64,000 nucleotides of DNA from Phlebopus portentosus (lineage: Eukaryota; Basidiomycota; Agaricomycetes; Boletales; Boletinellaceae). The stretch covers positions 992,001-1,056,000 of the forward strand of contig JAYXKI010000009.1 in NCBI GenBank assembly GCA_037892935.1, in the 5' to 3' direction. A model generated the notes under the pieces. That model was not told the origin of the DNA, did no database searches, and was given only the letters and a program-made list of their open reading frames with translations. Of this stretch, positions 1-11,888 are shown piece by piece. A program made the translations under genes and the position numbers. The first letter of the stretch is position 1; every line of letters begins with the position of its first letter.

Positions 1-673
1 CGGATGATATGATTCCGCATTAGGTTTTGACGTCATCATTTCCAGTTATGGCAATATTGATATCCATATCGGTATATGAGGGAATAGCCTGGGTAAGTTT
101 ACGTGCTAGCATTGATCACTGCCACCATCCCTTATCCTCTGCTCTAAATGTGACTAAAAGCAATATGTCCTGCATCCATCTTTGCATGCTTTGGTGAAGA
201 ACACACGTTGATATTCTAGGAGAACAAGGTGTTCCACCTTCGTCTTGTGATTGTTCTTTCACGCCTGAATTTCAAATTCTATCGAAATGGTTATCAGGTC
301 GGTCCTTTGCAATACGGCATTAACCTGAGCAGTGCCTAACTGTTCGAAAGCAAGTTCACAGATGATTATCCATTCCTCATTTGAGAGCTAATTTGAATGG
401 GAACTGGATTTGGTGAAGATGATGTGAACAGAATTTGCACACACTCTGCCCTTCGGTCATTGCAGCAGTCAGGATTCTGACTCGACAACAGCCAGTATCA
501 AGGACAAGGAATTGCAGGTTCGGAGCGACCACGTGATTCGGGAAATAAAGTAGATTGGGAAGTTCCGCAAAGTACATAGCGATCGATGGATCCCAATAAC
601 TTTGCGACCCTGCGTTGAGTCGGAACGGAAGGGACTAAAGTTCGTCCTACGTTTATCTTTGATCCAGGCCTCT
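1..673. other. Upstream region of MATE copy 1, no gene seen
   Basis: No convincing gene. The region aligns with about 3290-4142, upstream of copy 2, with many indels, so it is the duplicated 5' flank and promoter. An in-frame extension of the MATE ORF up to 602 exists but has no support. The ATG at 674 is preferred because the sequence after it is strongly conserved between copies. Confidence 0.6.
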
Positions 674-2591
674 ATGTCGTTCACATATGCTCACTACGCG
701 ACCTCGTCGGCTTCAATCCCGACTGATTATGGCTTGCTCGCACGGTATGCTAACGCTCATCCAGAGCGCATCCGCGAGGAAGAAGAAGCAGAGGACGCAG
801 AGAGCCACGAAAGCGATTTCTTGAGAATTCCGGGGCGTTCTCCTAGTCGTCATCGACGTAGTATCTCCCCATATTCCCGTCGTCCAATCGTCCCGAATCT
901 GGCCTCTCGTCCCCGTCCATTTGATATTTCTGAGACAACTCCCTTGCTCGGTACAAATCCACCATTACCGTGCATCATTGAGGAGGGAGATATACTGGAC
1001 GAAGAAAGGCCGGAACCAGGCCCTCTCGCCACATACTGGGAGGAGACAAAAATTCTTCTCAAGTATACACTACCGGTGTATGGTACGCAACTGCTCGAGT
1101 ATTCGCTTGTCGTTGCTTCAGTCATCAGTATCGGTCATCTTTCAACGGTCGCTCTAGCTGCATCCGCCCTCGGATCAATGACCGCGGCCGTCACGGGATA
1201 TAGTATCCTGCAAGGTTTTGCGAGTACCCTTGACACTGTGCTTCCTTCGGCCTGGACTTCTGATCAGCCCCAGCTCGTCGGTTTATGGTCGCAGCGTATG
1301 GCTGTCATAATGGGTATCATTTTGATCCCAATAAGTTCAGTCTGGCTCTATGCAGAGCCCATTTTACTGCTTCTGCGTCAAGATCCAGAGGTCGCCAGCC
1401 TTTCAGCAATTTATCTGCGTTGGGCACTCCTTGGATTACCGGCCTATTCTTTCAATCAGATCTCACGGCGGTATTTCCAGTCACAGGGCCACTTTTCTGT
1501 CCCGACAAGAGCAACACTAGTCGTCGCACCTATCAATGCTTTTCTCAATTACATGCTCGTATGGGGACCTGAGTCCATACGCCTTGGGTTTATAGGAGCT
1601 CCTATTGCATCTACCATTTCGTTTAATTTGATTTCGCTCTTTTCAATCCTGTATGGGGTCTTCTGGATTCCCAAAACAGCGTGGTACCCTTTGTCACGAC
1701 GTATGTTTACTAGCCTTGGAATTCTTGTACAACTTGGGATTGCAGGAGTTGGACAGATTGCGTCTGAATGGTGGTCCTGGGAACTTGTCGGTCGTAAGTT
1801 GTTATAATCCCGTTCTCCTCCACAGTTTGTGGTCTGACCAATGGTATTCTGGTAGTCGCCGCGAGCCAGCTTGGCCCGATTGCTTTAGCTACCCAGTCTG
1901 TTTTGTTGGTGTCTGGATCCATGACACTCCAGGCTCCATTTTCACTCAGCGTAGCCGCCTCAGTTCGAATCGGGAATCTGCTTGGAGAGAGGAACGCCCA
2001 TCGTGCTAACATTGCTTCAAAAACTGCATTGCTTGTCGTCTCTGCCATTGAAGTAACAAATAGGTACGCCTCTAATGGGCATTTCTTCGTTTTTGTCTTC
2101 AGAATAATATTAAATCAATAAATGCTACCCTGAACAGCGCCATCTTGCTCGTTTTCCGGAACAAATGGGGATATTTGTTTAATGATGATTCGGAAGTAGT
2201 CAGGCTCGTCGCGTCTATCCTGCCACTTGTCGCGCTTTACCAGATCGTCGATGGTCTCCAGGTCTGTTGTGCAGGTGTACTCCGTGCACGAGGGAAACAA
2301 GCGACGGGTGCGCTGCTCAACCTTTCAGCATACTATATTTTTGGGATTCCCATTGGATTATGGCTCGCTTTTCCGCGCAATTTGGGCTTGAAGGGACTGT
2401 GGATAGGATTGACGGTTGCGCTTTTCTATTGCTCTGTTGTGGGGCTTTGGCTGTGCTTGAAAACTGATTGGGGGAGGGAGGTAAGGAAGGTCGAGATGAG
2501 GATGGAGAAGGAGCGAGCAGAGAGCGAGAGGCTCCGCAATGAATCTAGGGCGTATGAGAATGGTGTGGGTCCTGTAGGAGGTGGGACGTAA
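674..2591 (+). CDS. MATE-family multidrug/toxin efflux transporter, copy 1
   Basis: Predicted integral membrane antiporter of the MATE family, whose members export organic cations and toxic compounds using H+ or Na+ gradients. Exons 674-1793, 1856-2052 and 2103-2591 (GT-AG introns of 62 and 50 bp) give 602 codons including the stop. The N-terminal ~150 residues are hydrophilic, rich in acid, Ser and Arg, and end in an acidic stretch before the first membrane helix. The rest is strongly hydrophobic and contains MATE-like segments: VYGTQLLEYSL, the conserved QSQG region, and APINAFLNY followed by a WGP motif. The organisation resembles fungal Erc1/YDR338C-type proteins with a long cytosolic N-terminus. 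The C-terminal ~45 residues are charged and helical. The exon 1 donor GTAAGT restores the family sequence ELVGLAASQLGP. The family call is firm; the substrate is unknown. Confidence 0.9.
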
Positions 2592-4142
2592 AATGGGCAC
2601 ATTAGTAAGTTCAAATCTTCTGCCTATTCCTGTACTGATGGCTTGTTCAGATGACACCGTCACGAAACTCGAGTTACGTTCAAAGGACGCGTTAGATTTA
2701 TTTTATATCATAAAGACTATTAACTTCTTTCACACTCACGAAAATGACACGACACAAATCTAGAGCGCGGAAGGAGAATGCATGGTAAGCATCCTCTTCA
2801 CATTCAATCATGACTTTACGATAAATTGGCTCTTATACGGCAGTATATAAACACATCGACTCTTGATCTATAACTCAATGACTTTGGAAACCGGCGCTAG
2901 CGGATAACATACACACAGGTGGGTACATTAAGTCTTCGGCCCCCCTGCTTTAGGAAGGAGAATTTGCATGCTTTATATGGTACCATAAGCGTCTTGTAGC
3001 ACCTCGCCAACTTGCTCATATCGGCAAAGATGAGGGATCACCTCGTTTCGCAGTCGTTTGTTTCCCGAGAAGGCATGCAAATCACCTTCCATAAATAGGG
3101 GGGCCGAAGACTTAATGTACCCACGTGTACATAGAATGGTACGATGTTGATCTGAATAACATGGTATTACTTGGATCCGCTTTTCGCTTGCGCAAGGTCA
3201 TCAACCAGTGCTCCTGTGATTATATATACTTTTTCACAGGGTAGAAGCAGAAGGGAGTATAATTGCGTTGCAGCCGGCCCGAGTGGCACGAATGATATGA
3301 TTCCGCATTCGTGACTTAGGAAGTTTGCAACATCATTATTCCCACTTTAGCCTGGTAAGTTTACGCGCTCCCACGCACACGGTGCGGACTCTGATTTACT
3401 CCATTTTTCATAGCACCAGCACCAACGCCCACGCCCGCGCCCACGGCGCATTAGTCACTGCCACCACCCTTTATCTTCTGCTCTAAACGTGACTAAAAGC
3501 AATATGTTCTGCATCCATCTTACCGAAGAATCTGGCACTGACTGTCTTGTTACCAGGCCTCAATTCATTCTTCATATAGATGCTCTCTGTTGCCCTTATT
3601 TGTCTCTCCACAGATGATATACAGTGGCAAGTGTCCAGGCTGTACACTAGGGAGGTAAGAAATACATAATAGTTTAATCTTTGCATGCTTGGATGAATAA
3701 TACATTGATGTTCTAGGGGAACGACGTATTCCGCCTTTGTCTTGAGTTTGTCCTTACACCTGAACTTCAATTTATATCTAAGTGGCTACCGGATTAGTCC
3801 CCTGCCACATAGCCTTAGCCTAAGCAGTGTTTGAAAGCAAGTTCTCATATAACCATTCATTCCTCCTTTGAGAGCTGACCTGAATGAGAACTGGATTTGG
3901 CCAAGATGATGCGAACAAAATTTGCATACTCTGCGCCCTTCGGTCATTGCGGCTGCTGTCAAGATTCTGACTCGAGTTCGATCAATGTAAAAGCGTCCAC
4001 GTGATCCGGATAATAGAGTAAATTGGGAAGTTCCGCAAACTGCATAGCGGCGATCGATGTCCCAATAACTTTGCGACCTTGCGTTGAGTCAAAATGGAAG
4101 GGACCAAAGTTCGCTTTATGTTTATCTTCGATCCAGGCTTCC
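2592..4142. other. Intergenic region between the MATE copies
   Basis: No gene seen. It holds the 3' flank of copy 1, the MITE-like element at 2919-3124, the duplication junction near 3290, a short C/G-rich simple repeat around 3417-3450 (repeats of CACGCCC type), and the 5' flank of copy 2. Confidence 0.6.
2919..3124. mobile_element. MITE-like element with long terminal inverted repeats
   Basis: The first 28 bases (2919-2946) are an exact reverse complement of 3097-3124, starting GTGGGTACATTAAG. The similarity continues inward to about 2971 and 3073 with a few mismatches, so each arm is about 52 bp around a ~100-bp core. It has no ORF and is 206 bp long, as expected of a non-autonomous DNA element. 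The matching position after MATE copy 2 (about 6340) lacks it. The target duplication could not be fixed. It could also fold as a hairpin if transcribed. Confidence 0.75.
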
Positions 4143-6045
4143 ATGTCGTTCACATATGCTCACTACGCGGCCTCGTCGTCTTCAGTCCCAACAGATTATG
4201 GCTTGCTGGCACGGTATGCTAACGCTCATCCAGAGCACATCCGCGAGGAAGAAGAAGCAGAGGACGCAGAGAGCCACGAAAGCGATTTCTTGAGAATTCC
4301 GGGGCGTTCTCCTAGTCGTCATCGACGTAGTATCTCCCCATATCCCCGTCGTCCAATCGTCCCGACTCTGGCCTCTCGTCCCCATCCATTTGATATTTCT
4401 GAGACAACTCCCTTGCTCGGTACAACCCCACCATTACCGTGTATCATTGAGGAGGGAGATATACTGGACGAAGAAAGACCGGAACCAGGCCCTCTCGCCA
4501 CATACTGGGAGGAGACAAAGATTCTTCTCAAGTATACATTGCCAGTGTACGGCACGCAGCTGCTCGAGTATTCACTTGTCATTACTTCAGTCGTCAGTAT
4601 CGGCCATTTGTCGACTGTCGCTTTAGCGGCATCCACCCTCGGATCAATGACCGCTTCCGTCACAGGGTACAGTATCTTGCAAGGTTTCGCGAGCACCCTT
4701 GATACCGTGCTTCCTTCAGCCTGGACTTCTGACCAGCCTCAGCTCGTAGGCCTGTGGTCGCAGCGTATGGCTGTTATAATGAGTACTTTATTAATACCCA
4801 TAGGATCAATTTGGCTCTATGCAGAGCCTATTCTATTGCTCCTGCGCCAGGATCCGGAGGTCGCCAGTCTTTCGGCTCTTTATCTGCGTTGGGCTCTCCT
4901 CGGTTTGCCAGCCTATGCTTTCAATCAAATCTCGCGACGATATTTTCAGTCGCAGGGCTACTTTTCCGTCCCAACGAGGGTGACGGTGATTGTTGCACCC
5001 ATCAATGCTTTTCTTAATTATTTACTTGTATGGGGACCTGAGTCCATACGCCTTGGGTTTATAGGAGCTCCTATTGCCTCTGCTATTTCGTTCAACTTGA
5101 TTTCGCTCTTTTCAATCCTGTATGGGGTCTTCTGGGTTCCCGAAACAGCTTGGTATCCTTTGTCGCCACGTATGTTTACTAGCCTTGGAATTCTTGTACA
5201 ACTTGGGATTGCAGGAATTGGACAGATTGCATCTGAATGGTGGTCCTGGGAACTTGTCGGTCGTAAGTTGTTATAACCCCGTTCTTCTCCATAGTTTATG
5301 GTCTGACCAATGGCATTTTGGTAGTTGCCGCGAGCCAGCTTGGCCCGGTTGCTTTAGCTACCCAGTCTGTCTTGCTGGTGTCTGGGTCCATGACATTCCA
5401 GGCCCCATTTTCACTCAGCATAGCCGCCTCAGTTCGAATCGGGAATCTGCTTGGAGAGAGGAACGCCCATCGTGCTAACATTGCTTCAAAAACTGCATTG
5501 CTTGTCGTCTCTGCCATTGAAGTAACAAATAGGTACGCCTCTAATGGGCATTTATTTGTTTTTGTTTTCAGAATAATATTAATTTTTTTTCAATAAATGC
5601 TACCCTGAACAGCGCCATCTTCCTCGTTTTCCGGAACAAATGGGGATATTTGTTTAATGATGATTCGGAAGTAGTCAGGCTCGTCGCGTCTATCCTGCCA
5701 CTTGTTGCACTTTACCAGATCGTCGATGGTCTCCAGGCTTGTTGTGCAGGGGTTCTTCGTGCACGTGGGAAACAAGCGACGGGTGCGCTGCTCAACCTCT
5801 CGGCGTATTACATTTTTGGGATTCCCATTGGATTATGGCTCGCTTTTCCGCGCAATTTGGGCTTGAAGGGACTGTGGATAGGATTGACGATTGCGCTTTT
5901 CTATTGCTCTGTTGTGGGGCTTTGGCTGTGCTTGAGGACTGATTGGGAGAGGGAGGTAAGGAAGGTCGAGATGAGGATGGAGAAGGAGCGTATGCAGGGT
6001 GGGCGGCTCCGCACTGTGTCTGGGGCTATTGGGAATGAACTATAA
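4143..6045 (+). CDS. MATE-family multidrug/toxin efflux transporter, copy 2
   Basis: Tandem paralogue of the gene at 674. Exons 4143-5262, 5325-5521 and 5572-6045 give 597 codons including the stop, with the same intron positions and phases as copy 1. Most differences are synonymous or conservative hydrophobic swaps. Exon 3 starts with a 6-nt in-frame insertion relative to copy 1 (a run of T), and the C-terminal charged tail is shorter and different in its last residues. Both copies are intact, so both are probably expressed. The 120 bases before the ATG are open in frame, but the ATG aligned with copy 1 is preferred. Confidence 0.9.
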
Positions 6046-6759
6046 AATGGGGGACACAAGTAAGTTCAGTCGTGCTTGGTCCCATTTCTGTATTGATGTC
6101 TTGTATAGATGACGCCGGCGATGAAACTGTATTTATACTCAGAGAACAGGCTAGATTTATTTGCTTCTTTCATACTGACGAAAATGACTTGACATGAATC
6201 TAGGGGTGGAAGGAAAACGGACGGATGGTATGTGTCAAATGCGTGTCAAGTCATTACTTCAGAAGTAACTAACTTCTATTCTGCAGTATACAGACATATC
6301 TACTCATGATCCATAATCTATCGGAATTCAATGACTTTGATGCTGACGGATACAACGTTGAATACAATGGAATACTGTAATACTGTCTACTATAAGTAGC
6401 GCGGTACCCATATTTCAATGCAGTGCACGTCATCAAGCAGCTTCTTTGTGAATATACACCAACGGTGTATTGAAATGCTACTTCGGTAATAAACAGTCTT
6501 ACCCGGCAGTATATACCTATGATCTGTAATTTATTAGAACTTGATAGAATGACATAGGCAACATTGTTTGATCCACCTTTCAATCAATGTAATCCATTAG
6601 CACGACGTCATCAAGCAGTGCTGTTAGTTAGAAGGGAGTAGCATGACGGACAAAATGAAGTGATAAAGCACGTGCTTCTTTCCACACTCATCTTCCTCAC
6701 CGTATCTGTAAAATCACTCTTGGCGCTTTTGTGTCGTTGAGAATAAGTACAGCTCAAAA
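6046..6759. other. Intergenic region, MATE copy 2 to PCT1
   Basis: No gene or RNA recognised. AT-rich. The first ~300 bp match the downstream flank of copy 1. The ~100 bp before 6760 should be the promoter of the cytidylyltransferase gene. Confidence 0.5.
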
Positions 6760-8541
6760 ATGCACAGTCTCGACTCTTCTACTTCAAGCTTAAATAGTGC
6801 CAGCACGGCATCTAGTACTCCCGCCCAGCAGCCACTGGATCTTCCTACTACTCATCCGGGTCAGCATCATAAGAAAATGTTGCATACGAGGAGGACATTG
6901 GGGGTAGCCAAGCATTCCCCAAGTTTTGATTCGCCCGCTTATGATGCGTGAGTCTCTGTTCTCCCTGCATTTCGTCATTCGCATATGTGTACTGCACTTC
7001 ATATAGGCCACGTTCATGGTGTCTAACGTCGTTTCGTTGATCATTATAGATCGGAAGAGGACAACGACCCGATGACGGACGACGCTGCTTCGACAATTTC
7101 AATAAGTGTATCACGCGGCCAACATACGCCCTCGTCGCCTCTCGCAGGTTCGCGTCCTCCTGCCTCAGCACAGTTAGCCGGTATGGGTTCGACACGCCAA
7201 GGCAGCCTCGGTGGCGCAATAGGAGGGGGTGGCGGTGGAGCGGGTGTCTTACGCGCAGCACGACAATATAATAATAACAATCATCTGTCGGGCGTCATTT
7301 CGGACGATGGTGTGGATAGCCCGACATATGATGGCGATATTGAGACGAATACGAACTTGAGGACGGTACATTACCATTCGTCAGGTCATCCCCATACGAA
7401 TGCGGGGTCAGGGCATTCGTCTGCATCTGCGTCGGTGTCGACGCTGACTTCGCCTGCCTCGGTAAACTTCCCTGGTGGCGGCGGGAGGGGCAACGCGCCT
7501 GCTGTTACTATTACTTCCGCTTCGCGACAGAGCAGTATTCCAAGCAGCGCGACAACTGCGGGACCTGTTTCGTTCCAAGTTGTCAATTCCGCGACAAAGC
7601 CTTTACGCGTTGCAGATGAGCCCTCGCCTGTGCCTGTTGCTACTGCAGAGTTCAATCCTGCGGACTTGACGACTGAGGATATACAGGAGTTTGTGAGGAG
7701 TGCGATTGCTGGAGGGCCGACTGAGGCGGGCGCAAAAAGATTATATAAGATTAATCCGGCGCCTGTGGGAAGTCCAGTGCGCATATATGCCGATGGTAAG
7801 CATCGCTGGATCTTTTTTATTTTGATACGGTTTGAGTACTGAAGGGTTCTGCTTTTTGCATGATAGGCGTATACGATCTCTTTCACTTTGGGTGAGCAAG
7901 GGTTACAGTCAGGCTTGCTCGACTGTATTAAAAAAAAAATTCTTTAGGCATGCGTTGCAACTCCGACAAGCGAAGCATTCGTTCCCTTCTGTTTACCTCC
8001 TAGTTGGAGTCTGCTCAGACGAGCTAGTAAGAGAACACAAATCCCGCACAATCATGACGCATGCAGAAAGGTACGTGGAAAATTCGTAGCACAGCCGTAT
8101 CGGAGCTAATTATACTGCAGATGCGAAGCAGTGCGACATTGTCGCTGGGTAGACGAAGTTGTCCAAGACGCACCATGGATAATCGACAAAGCTTTCCTAG
8201 ACAAATACGAAATTGACTACGTCGCACACGACGAGAATCCCTATCCTTCCTCCTCTTTCGATGACGTGTACAGTCTGGTCAAGTCTCTGGGTAGGTTTAT
8301 ACCTACGCGGCGGACGCCCGGTGTGTCGACTTCGGAGTTACTGGAGAGGATCGTGAAGGGGTATAGGAAGAGGGAGTTTGATTCGAAGTTGGAGAAGATT
8401 GGGCTTTCGGAGTTGAAGGCGGAGGGATCGGATTTTGATGATAGTCCCGCGGCGTCGCGCCCGCCGAGTAGGCTTGCGACTACTGCGGTTGTGGGACGTG
8501 CGTTGCGTGAAAGTGGGCCTGCGTCGCCCGTTTCGAGGTAG
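6760..8541 (+). CDS. PCT1: Choline-phosphate cytidylyltransferase (CTP:phosphocholine)
   Basis: Makes CDP-choline from CTP and phosphocholine, the rate-limiting step of the Kennedy pathway to phosphatidylcholine. Exons 6760-6947, 7050-7795, 7867-7891, 7948-8070 and 8121-8541 give 501 codons including the stop, with every junction in phase. The first ~270 residues are low-complexity (Ser, Thr, Gly, His). The catalytic domain follows: GVYDLFHFGHA with the nucleotidyltransferase HxGH signature, then LLVGVCSDELV, CRWVDEVV, and the family's C-terminal signature RTPGVSTSELLERIV. The HFGH motif is split by the intron at 7892-7947, next to a 25-nt micro-exon. After the catalytic core only ~50 residues remain, so the amphipathic membrane-binding helix is short or divergent. 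The N-terminal extension is longer than in yeast Pct1. Confidence 0.93.
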
Positions 8542-9355
8542 AGCCTAGACGATGCTTTTCTGCTGATTCCGAGTTTGATTTCCTTTTTTCTCTTCCTCTC
8601 TGTGTTTTTTGTGCTTGAAAGTGCCTATCGACCGGTAATGGGAACTGATGTATGTAGGTGGCAAGAAAACAGACACACTGCATACTAGCGAAGACATAGT
8701 ATAATCAGTCATTACCAGTGTATGTCATTGTTGATGTGCTATGATTTATCGTAAATAAGTAAAACTAAAAGGACCAAAAAATTTGACGACGAAGTACGAT
8801 CCAATGAAAAGTTATATACAGTTGAAATTGTCATAATGCATCACTTTTTGGTGTCTCCCATGTCGGGAGGCGGGAAATTATGCAAAAATGTCATGGAATA
8901 ATGCATTGAAATTTTGAGCAATATTACGCATTATGGTGACCAAGGGAGTAATAAGGCTACTATAAATTCATGTAAACTATGAGTTTTAAGACAACCAGAG
9001 TGCTTAATTGAGCACAGCTGGCCCTGAAAAGTTCACTAGTCAAGTAAATCATGAAATTAAATGAAAATACAAGTAGTGAAGGTTGATCGACACTGGCAAC
9101 TACCATAAATAGCATGAAGATCACCTTCCAAATCCAGGATGCCCAAGGACTTACAAAATATACAGCCGGGTGCAAAAATGTAGGAAGTCACGTGAAAATT
9201 ATGTAATGATCGACACGCAGACAACAAGTCGTCGTGTCGTGGTCACGCTGTGGACCTGTGGACCCCCGGGCTAAAAAATGGTGCAAAACAAGTGCACAGC
9301 CTATTGAATTATGTACACGGGTATATGATACATAGTGCAGATATGGTATATACAG
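8542..9355. other. AT-rich region between PCT1 and the Tc1 transposase
   Basis: No gene seen. A sequence at about 9162-9185 starting TACAGCCGGGTGCAAAAATG has the look of a Tc1/mariner terminus (TA followed by CAG and a GTGCAAAAAT motif). It lies ~170 bp beyond the transposase stop, so it may be the left end of the Tc1 element. I found no matching inverted copy beyond 37502, so the element ends remain unproven. Confidence 0.4.
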
Positions 9356-10305
9356 TTAATATCGTGTCATTGCCCCTTCCCTTTGAATACATTCCTCATA
9401 AGTTGCTGGGAGCCGGTTGATATGTTTGTTGATCTGCTCAACTGTCAGTGCATCCCAGGCCATGATCATGAGCTGCTTAAGCTGCTGCGTCGACGTAATC
9501 TCCTCCCGGCTATTGCGTATAATGTTCTTGAAGTCAAACCAGACTGGTTCAATAGGGTTAAAGTCTGGTGACTTGGAGGGGTGGGGGAATGTCCGGATTT
9601 CATTCTCTGCAAGCCAGGTAGTCGTCTCATGAGCTTTATGGCATGGGGCTCCATCCTGAAGAAACCATACTGTCCTTCTCTCTCTCTTCATCTCCTGGTA
9701 GAATGGTCTAAGAACAGGCTCAAGAACCTGATCCCGGAAACGTACACCACTTAGACCACCACCCCTTCCTCCTGGGTACTCAAGAATGATAAGAGGCCTC
9801 TTCTTGTTGTGCATAATGCAACCCCATGCCATTAGACGATATGGCAACTACATAGAACAGTGAGTCAAGTAATACAAGAGAGATTGTAAGAAATACTCAC
9901 CTGTTCTCTCGCTACAATGCACTCTTCATGATATTCCTCACATGGCTTCCGAGTAACATAAACTGATCCAGGATTTCCACCAGCATGCACATATGTCTCG
10001 TCTGACCAGATAACATGGTTAATCCAGTCAGGGTTTACTGTGTTTAATCGCAGAAGGTCACGGGCGAGGTCTTTGCGTATAATTTTATGCCATGGCTTTA
10101 GCATGGGCTTGCGACGTGCTCTACAGCGGCGGTAATGTTGTTCTCGCAGAATCTTGCGCACTGTTCCTTCTGAGACTGGTGGGTTACAGTTTGTTCCAAG
10201 GTCTCTGAGTGGTGTCCTTCGATTATGGACTGCAGTCTGCACAAGTTCGTTGCGCTGTTCTTCATCAAGTTTCTTCTTCCCTGTTACAAAAATTGTGGAT
10301 ATACA

Positions 10306-11289
10306 ATGCGGCGTGGTATCAGACGCTTTACACACCAAATTATGCAGCCCAATCCAGAGCATTTCGAAAGGCTTCAAGGACAGAATAGTGGAAGCGATTC
10401 TCGCCCACTAGTACAGCAAGGACCTGGGGAGGTCGCTGTGGAATATATTCAAGAGGAACCCGATCGACGATATTACGAGGACGAACGCGACGAAAGGGAG
10501 GACCCATACGATTTACAGCAAGGACTAGCTGGAATGCATATTGGACATACTCCTCCACCCGAACGAAACTACGTGGACATGGAAGAATGGAACATTGCAA
10601 GATACGTGGAACTCCTGCAGAAGAGACGATATCGACACAGTGCAACCAGACGCTTTGTTCATGAAAGCCTGGTCTGTACAAACTGCTATTTGGCATACCA
10701 AAGGAGTTGGGTTCTTTCGGAGTGGCTCCTCAAGAACTTCGTGGAGCGCTTAGTAACTAGGGAAGGAGCCGATGTCAAGATTCGGCATAAACCCGGACCC
10801 TCAGAACGAACGTTTGACCAACCATTACCGAACCGCGGAATGAGCGCATACGACCATGAGGTATCTGTATGGCTCGGCGATAGGGATATCTATGCACTGA
10901 AGGTTGGCGTGAGAGCTTGGATCAATCAGCATCGTCACCAGACCTTGTGTCGAAACACTGCAGTGGAAGTTGATTGGCCAATCTATTACAGAGCGCCATC
11001 GGACGTCGAAAGTCTTATCGAAGAAGCAACGGATCGAATGCTAGAAGCATGGGAACGATCGGAAGAAGGGGTTATTACAGTCGACGAATGGCGCGGGACG
11101 AATCACCTGGGAAGAAGATACAGGTTAACGTCGGGTACCGGACTACAATTCTCCGACATCGATATAGCGGCAAGGCACAGAAGGGTATCTGCCAAGTTTA
11201 CACAGCCGCCAAGGATAATCTCTGATGATCGGCAGGGGTTGCCGATCCCAAATCCCGAGATAACGGTCAGCCCCATGATGGAAGATTAA
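10306..11289 (+). CDS. LTR-encoded 327-residue protein, element 1 5' LTR copy
   Basis: Complete ORF lying wholly within U3, ATG 25 bases into the LTR. An in-frame extension upstream into Tc1 sequence is accidental. The protein is charged and hydrophilic, with an acidic/Arg-rich N-terminal third (ERLQGQNSG, then DERDEREDPYDL), a middle segment with CTNCYLAYQRSWVLSEWL, and a C-terminal part ending PMMED. I recognise no domain, signal peptide or membrane helix. Five copies in the window are all exactly 327 codons and open. Compared with the 3' LTR copy it has Trp for Arg (about residue 95) and Gly for Glu (about residue 181). Confidence 0.6.
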   Translation: MRRGIRRFTHQIMQPNPEHFERLQGQNSGSDSRPLVQQGPGEVAVEYIQEEPDRRYYEDERDEREDPYDLQQGLAGMHIGHTPPPERNYVDMEEWNIARYVELLQKRRYRHSATRRFVHESLVCTNCYLAYQRSWVLSEWLLKNFVERLVTREGADVKIRHKPGPSERTFDQPLPNRGMSAYDHEVSVWLGDRDIYALKVGVRAWINQHRHQTLCRNTAVEVDWPIYYRAPSDVESLIEEATDRMLEAWERSEEGVITVDEWRGTNHLGRRYRLTSGTGLQFSDIDIAARHRRVSAKFTQPPRIISDDRQGLPIPNPEITVSPMMED

Positions 11290-11632
11290 ACGGCAGAAGC
11301 TCGGCCGGAGTAACGGAGCGCCGGCGAAGCGAGATCGCGGCATAGGAAGAAGTCTCTCGTGGGAGGATTGGCGTTAAGGATTAACATGTGATAGGAACGG
11401 AGATCGATAGAAGCCTGGGGAAGGCTTCTTCGGAACGGAAGGAAATTAGGGCCTGCCTAATAGGGAAGGAAGTAGTCGGTGGTGCAACCAGGAGTTTTGG
11501 TAGCACCACCAGAGTTGTCAGTGGTACTACAGACTCAAGAAAGTAGTAGTGACACCAGCTGAAACCCATTGTCCTAACCAATAGCGAGGCATGGTCGGTA
11601 GTATTTGGTAGTCGGTAGTATTCAGTAGAAAC

Positions 11633-11681
11633 TTTATTTAAGGCGCTAGCTGAGCGGGGTGTTGTCCCTCAGCAAAATTAT
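11633..11681 (+). promoter_or_regulatory. LTR core promoter and inferred transcript start, element 1
   Basis: TTTATTTAA at 11633-11641 is TATA-like. AGCAAAATTAT at 11671-11681 lies 30-38 bases downstream, where a start site is expected, and is an exact complement of the sequence at 11889-11899 just after the LTR. The start site is inferred from this pairing, not measured. Confidence 0.55.
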
Positions 11682-11888
11682 TTTGTACTCTCAATCATAA
11701 CTGTACCCCTTTGATTGAACCTCTGCTCTACTGCTGAGTTAAGCTTGAGCCTATAGCTCGCTTCTTAGTAGTACACCTAACCTTCGCTACTCTACTCTCC
11801 AATTGTACATTGTCAGAAGGAGGAAGCAGGGACTTGTTCCGGTACGCTCGGACTGACCACCTCGTCCGAAACTGCTGGTCCTAACATT

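Larger units (their letters stand above)
1..6340. repeat. Tandem segmental duplication containing two MATE genes
   Basis: The stretch from the window start to about 2890 is repeated from about 3290 to about 6340. Similarity covers the upstream region (for example the motif at 6-21 recurs at 3297-3312), the whole coding region including both introns, and the downstream flank. The coding parts are close to identical; the flanks have diverged through small indels. The left edge of copy 1 may lie outside the window. This is a gene-scale direct duplication, not a transposon, because no terminal repeats bound it. Confidence 0.85.
10282..11886 (+). repeat. 5' LTR of element 1
   Basis: 1605 bp, TGTTA...TAACA. 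Inferred layout: U3 about 10282-11670 (contains a 327-codon ORF and a TATA-like box), R starting at about 11671, then U5 to 11886. It pairs with the LTR at 35722-37326. Confidence 0.95.

Noticed and set aside
8815..9355. Left end of the Tc1 element at the TATACAG motifs near 8815 or 9349
   Set aside because: These are similar to each other in direct, not inverted, orientation, and no inverted partner was found to the right of 37502.
10225..10305. In-frame upstream extension of the first LTR ORF to 354 codons
   Set aside because: The added 27 codons come mostly from Tc1 sequence before the LTR boundary at 10282; the four other copies have no such extension in common.
11381..11581. Short antisense frame repeated in every LTR (66 codons)
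   Set aside because: It recurs only because the LTR recurs; length and composition give no support for coding.
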